In this document: piece after piece, positions 6,732-8,890 of the stretch
How the letters are laid out: every line of letters starts with the position of its first letter
Numbering within the stretch: position 1 is the first letter of the stretch
Source of the DNA: Actinomycetota bacterium
GTDB taxonomy: Bacteria; Actinomycetota; Actinomycetes; Actinomycetales; Microbacteriaceae
Length of the DNA stretch: 8,890 nt
Direction: 5' to 3'
Assembly: GCA_009703635.1 (NCBI GenBank)
Contig: WLFS01000011.1
Coordinates: forward strand, 1 to 8,890
Position numbers and translations under genes: made by a program
The notes under the pieces: model-generated
Databases searched by the model: none
What the model was told of the DNA's origin: nothing
Seen by the model: the letters and a program-made list of their open reading frames with translations, nothing else

Positions 6732-7498
6732 ACGAGCACATCAATCCCAATCGATTCACCGATTCTGCTGGAACACCTTGGGAAGGTCGAAGCTTCGATT
6801 CAAACTCATTTGCAGACGATGACGGCAAGGCGCCACCAAAACTAATTGAGGCAATCACGGCGTTTCGAGCCGGTGAGGTTGGCGCAGAAGAAGTTGTTGA
6901 TCAGATTCGAGTTTCAAGACTTCTGGTCCCGCTTCTTGCAAATCTTGGCGAGTCTGAAACGGGCGCGCACGGCCAAAAGGTAGATAAGAGTGCAGAACTT
7001 TCAATAGTCACGGTCAAATCTCCCGACGATCAGGACTCTTTGGTTGTCTTCTCCTCAGTTGAGGCCATGAGTCGTTGGAACAAATCTTCCAGGCCTGTTC
7101 CCACCGACGCAATTCGAATCGCTCTAGCTGCGGCTTCTCAAATGAGCACCCGAATAGTGCTCGATCCAGGTAGCGACACTGAGTTCGTGGTTAGGCGCCC
7201 GGCAATAGCAAAAATTGCTCAGTCGCTACCTTGGTTACCACCTGAGCGCAATGAAGCAGTGCTGAAGGTGTTGCAGGATTCAATTGCGGGGGAGCCTTTA
7301 GTTTTGAAGATTGAGGCCTCGACGGCAGATTCACAGTCCAGGCTTTTGGGGTCAGAGCTGCAGGTCTTACTTCAGCTTGAGCCCAAGGCCGAGCCTGCTG
7401 TAGTTAGGGAGCTAATCGACCGTATAAGTAGTATCTGGTCTGAATCTGAAGACTTCGCCTTGTCGGTAGATTCGGTAGCAATAAAGCTACGAAGTTAG
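6728..7498 (+). CDS. SseB-family protein, function unknown
   Basis: The 256-residue protein resembles the SseB-family proteins that follow priA in many actinobacteria. Seen: an acidic N-terminal stretch ([15 protein letters not shown], 23-37); an SseB-like region at about 38-155 with the [12 protein letters not shown] segment and [14 protein letters not shown] (104-117); and a C-terminal part at about 165-256 beginning [11 protein letters not shown]. There is no signal peptide, membrane segment or visible catalytic motif. Family knowledge: the domain is named after a Salmonella sulfurtransferase-associated protein, and its role is not established; the actinobacterial members are uncharacterised. 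Start GTG 6728 overlaps the priA stop in GTGA, so it is co-translated with the his genes, which suggests but does not prove a linked role. The family assignment is fairly sure; no function can be given. Confidence 0.75.
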   Translation: MNEHINPNRFTDSAGTPWEGRSFDSNSFADDDGKAPPKLIEAITAFRAGEVGAEEVVDQIRVSRLLVPLLANLGESETGAHGQKVDKSAELSIVTVKSPDDQDSLVVFSSVEAMSRWNKSSRPVPTDAIRIALAAASQMSTRIVLDPGSDTEFVVRRPAIAKIAQSLPWLPPERNEAVLKVLQDSIAGEPLVLKIEASTADSQSRLLGSELQVLLQLEPKAEPAVVRELIDRISSIWSESEDFALSVDSVAIKLRS

Positions 7499-7833
7499 TT
7501 GACTGGACCGGTGTATTTCTCGCCGGGGCCTTGGCCCGGAGTGTCCTTTATTACGCTGGCTTCCCGGAAGGCAAGCTGAACTTGGCGGAGGGCATCGCGA
7601 AGCGGTCTGGCGTGGTGATCACCTAGGTCTGGGGCCGCAGCAACAATCAATCCGGCCACGGCGGTTATCAGCTTTCGAGCTTCATCGAGGTCGCCTTTGC
7701 GTCCATCGGCAGCTAGTCCACACTGAACGGCAGCAACGCTCAACAGGTCAACCGCGTAGCGGCCAATGACCTCAACGGCTGGCAAGTCTGAGATCTCGGT
7801 GATCTGGTCTTGAATCTTGTCGTATTCAGACAA
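7495..7833 (-). CDS. DUF1844 family protein
   Basis: The 112-residue cytosolic protein matches the actinobacterial DUF1844 pattern. Seen: AVDLLSVAAVQCGL (27-40), DLDEARKLI (48-56), a hydrophobic helix TAVAGLIVAAAPDLG (57-71), PLRDALRQVQLAFREAS (77-93) and the hallmark C-terminal GQGPGEKYTGPV (100-111). No catalytic motif or membrane anchor is evident, and the function of the family is unknown. It sits between the SseB gene and infC, as in other actinobacteria. The start is TTG (7831-7833), chosen because AAAGGAGAA lies directly upstream on the minus strand with a 5-nt spacer; no ATG in frame gives a comparable site. The stop overlaps the SseB gene stop by 4 bp. Confidence 0.85.
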   Translation of the reverse strand: MSEYDKIQDQITEISDLPAVEVIGRYAVDLLSVAAVQCGLAADGRKGDLDEARKLITAVAGLIVAAAPDLGDHHARPLRDALRQVQLAFREASVIKDTPGQGPGEKYTGPVN

Positions 7834-7836
7834 CTA

Positions 7837-7845
7837 TTCTCCTTT
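7837..7845 (-). promoter_or_regulatory. Strong ribosome binding site in front of the TTG start of the DUF1844 gene
   Basis: AAAGGAGAA on the minus strand, with its AGGAG core 5 nt from TTG 7831-7833, is near the ideal complement of 16S rRNA and decides the non-ATG start. Candidate -10 hexamers TAGCAT (7856-7861) and TAGCCT (7861-7866) lie just upstream on the same strand. Confidence 0.75.
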
Positions 7846-7876
7846 GGTGGCTTTGATGCTAGGCTATCTCATGGCT

Positions 7877-7896
7877 CCGAGGCCTTATGGTCTCGG
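7877..7896 (+). other. Stable hairpin in the infC leader
   Basis: CCGAGGCC (7877-7884), loop TTAT and GGTCTCGG (7889-7896) make an 8-bp stem. On the plus-strand RNA the only non-Watson-Crick pair is a G-U wobble; on the minus-strand RNA it would be an A-C mismatch. The element is therefore better suited to the infC message than to the divergent one. No U-run follows, so it is not a terminator. Confidence 0.55.
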
Positions 7897-8020
7897 TCAG
7901 AAGTGGATTAGTTTCCCACCCGCGTCCACCGCATTTATAGGTTGCCGGGTAAAGCTTTTTTCGCATCTGCATTTCCCTGTGCGCTTTTAGCGTGCCTGGT
8001 GTGGCCAAACGCACATCGAT

Positions 8021-8026
8021 AAGGAG
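8021..8026 (+). promoter_or_regulatory. Ribosome binding site of infC (decides AUC start)
   Basis: AAGGAG lies 6 nt before ATC 8033-8035. There is no ATG, GTG or TTG in the infC frame at a suitable distance downstream of this site, and the residues after the ATC match the known N-terminus of initiation factor IF3. The site therefore supports a non-canonical AUC start. Confidence 0.75.
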
Positions 8027-8032
8027 AACCAG

Positions 8033-8659
8033 ATCAGCGATCCCCGCATCAATGACCGCATCCGTGTCCCAGAGGTTCGCCTCGTTGGAGCATTGGGTGA
8101 ACAGGTTGGAGTTGTAAAAATCGAGGATGCTTTGCGCATGGCGCAAGAAGCAGACTTGGACCTCGTAGAGGTTTCACCACAATCCAGCCCTCCGGTTGCG
8201 AAGCTAATGGATTTCGGCAAGTTCAAGTATGAAGCTGCCCAGAAAATCCGTGAAGCTCGCAAGAACCAGGTAAACACTGTTCTAAAGACAGTTCGCTTCG
8301 GTTTGAAAATCGACGGTCATGATTACGGCACTAAGAAAGCTCAGATTGAGAAGTTTCTGAAAGCCGGCGACAAGGTAAAGGTGATGGTGGTCTTCCGAGG
8401 AAGAGAGCAATCTCGTCCGGAGATGGGTATCAAGTTGCTACAGAAGTTGGCTGAAGAGGTGGCCGAGTTTGGCGCCGTTGAATCGACACCGTCGATCGAC
8501 GGCCGAAACATGGTCATGGTCATTGGTCCACTTAGAAACAAAGCAGAAGTGAAAACTGATGCAAAGAAAGCTGCGGACAAGGCTGCAAAAGCCGAAGCCA
8601 AAGCTGAAACCACCGAAGTAGTAGTCGAAGAGGCTGCTAAGGAAACAGGAGAGAAGTAA
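8033..8659 (+). CDS. infC: Translation initiation factor IF-3 (AUC start)
   Basis: With an AUC start the protein has 208 residues. Seen: IF3 N-domain (about 1-75) with [18 protein letters not shown] (2-19), [18 protein letters not shown] (32-49) and [15 protein letters not shown] (53-67); a basic linker; the C-domain (about 80-168) with [12 protein letters not shown] (121-132) and [11 protein letters not shown] (156-166); and an Ala/Lys/Glu-rich tail (about 170-208) common in actinobacteria. IF3 binds the 30S subunit, prevents premature 50S joining and proofreads initiator tRNA and start codons. Starting at TTG 8093 would delete the conserved first 20 residues and leave no Shine-Dalgarno. E. 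coli infC starts with AUU, which lets IF3 repress its own translation; the AUC here fits the same logic. It directly abuts rpmI. Confidence 0.93.
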   Translation: MSDPRINDRIRVPEVRLVGALGEQVGVVKIEDALRMAQEADLDLVEVSPQSSPPVAKLMDFGKFKYEAAQKIREARKNQVNTVLKTVRFGLKIDGHDYGTKKAQIEKFLKAGDKVKVMVVFRGREQSRPEMGIKLLQKLAEEVAEFGAVESTPSIDGRNMVMVIGPLRNKAEVKTDAKKAADKAAKAEAKAETTEVVVEEAAKETGEK

Positions 8660-8854
8660 ATGCCAAAGCAGAAGACCCATTCGGGTGCCAAGAAGCGTTT
8701 CCGCTTCACAGGTAGTGGCAAGCTCATGAAGCAGCAGATCAACATGCGCCACAACCTGGAGCACATGTCATCTAGACGTAAGCGTCGCTTGAACGCTGAC
8801 CAGGTAGTTTCAGCTGCCGACTTTAAGACCATCAAGAAGCAGCTCGGCAAGTAA
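8660..8854 (+). CDS. rpmI: 50S ribosomal protein L35 (bL35)
   Basis: The 64-residue, very basic protein has the usual L35 length and sequence: [20 protein letters not shown] at the N-terminus, then [20 protein letters not shown] and [11 protein letters not shown]35 is a small structural protein of the large subunit. The ATG immediately follows the infC stop with no gap, and AGGAG at 8647-8651 lies 8 nt upstream inside infC, so the two genes are probably translationally coupled. Confidence 0.97.
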   Translation: MPKQKTHSGAKKRFRFTGSGKLMKQQINMRHNLEHMSSRRKRRLNADQVVSAADFKTIKKQLGK

Positions 8855-8881
8855 CCCGATTGATTTTAGGAGTATAGAAAA

Positions 8882-8890
8882 ATGGCAAGA
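8882..8890 (+). CDS. rplT: 50S ribosomal protein L20, first three codons (rest outside window)
   Basis: ATG 8882 is followed by GCA AGA, giving Met-Ala-Arg, the usual start of L20. AGGAG at 8868-8872 lies 9 nt upstream, and the gap to rpmI is 27 bp. Three codons cannot prove identity; the call rests on the nearly universal infC-rpmI-rplT order. Confidence 0.75.

Larger units (their letters stand above)
7834..8032 (+). promoter_or_regulatory. infC leader region with candidate RNA structure
   Basis: This 199-bp gap separates the divergent DUF1844 gene and infC and is the longest gene-free stretch in the window. The left end holds the DUF1844 ribosome binding site and candidate -10 elements for both directions, including TAGGCT (7860-7865) on the plus strand. 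It then contains an 8-bp hairpin (7877-7896), a 6-T run (7956-7961) without a convincing stem directly before it, and two mutually exclusive stems near 7978-8015 just ahead of the infC ribosome binding site. An in-frame reading frame ATG 7871 to TAG 7988-7990 (39 codons) crosses it. The elements are seen; regulation of infC by this leader is inferred. Confidence 0.45.

Noticed and set aside
7523..7539. GC-rich near-perfect hairpin CCGGGGCC-TT-GGCCCGG as terminator of the his transcript
   Set aside because: It lies in the DUF1844 coding sequence and simply encodes the conserved Pro-Gly-Gln-Gly-Pro-Gly stretch; no U-run follows. A contribution to termination cannot be excluded.
7918..7961. Attenuator: ACCCG/CGGGT stem followed by a 6-T run in the infC leader
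   Set aside because: The stem is 5 bp with a 23-nt loop and is separated from the T-run by AAAGC; too weak to call a terminator.
8341..8850. 169-codon open frame on the minus strand opposite infC and rpmI
   Set aside because: It is the antisense shadow of two certain genes, has an implausible composition and no ribosome binding site.
1..8890. Mobile element, CRISPR array, defence or novel biosynthetic system
   Set aside because: All genes are conserved core functions in a familiar actinobacterial order; no transposase, integrase, repeat array, tRNA or composition break was seen.

Overview
The window looks like ordinary chromosome from a small-genome actinobacterium, most likely a Microbacteriaceae-type organism. 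Three things point there: the gene order dapF / hflX / lexA followed by hisC-hisB-hisH-priA-sseB / DUF1844 / infC-rpmI-rplT, a HisA that carries the actinobacterial PriA signature, and a LexA operator of the CGAAC-N4-GTTCG type. Base composition looks roughly balanced by eye, genes are packed tightly, and every convergent gene pair overlaps at the stop codons. The lineage is an inference from synteny and protein sequence; no marker gene allows a firm placement.

Layout. 1-330: 3' end of dapF. 327-938 (minus): small rRNA-methyltransferase-like gene. 979-2448 (plus): hflX. 2434-3105 (minus): lexA. 3106-3279: divergent control region with two candidate LexA boxes and a near-consensus promoter. 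3280-3609: short membrane-anchored LysM protein, a probable SOS cell-division inhibitor. 3651-6731: hisC, hisB, hisH and hisA/priA, followed by an SseB-family gene coupled to priA (to 7498). 7495-7833 (minus): DUF1844 protein. 7834-8032: leader region of infC. 8033-8659: infC, apparently with an AUC start. 8660-8854: rpmI. 8882 to the end: first codons of rplT.

The genes fall into three functional groups. The first is an SOS pair: LexA and a divergent LysM protein, with candidate LexA operators over both promoters. The second is a run of histidine genes with coupled or closely spaced starts, covering the aminotransferase, dehydratase, glutaminase subunit and isomerase; hisD, hisG, hisF, hisI and hisE are not in the window. 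The third is the translation operon infC-rpmI-rplT, behind a leader that can form RNA stems.

I found no mobile element, CRISPR array, tRNA, rRNA or new defence or biosynthetic system. The points worth a second look are regulatory: the SOS divergent region, three leaderless-type promoters with identical 6-nt spacing, the AUC start and structured leader of infC, and a hairpin between hisC and hisB.
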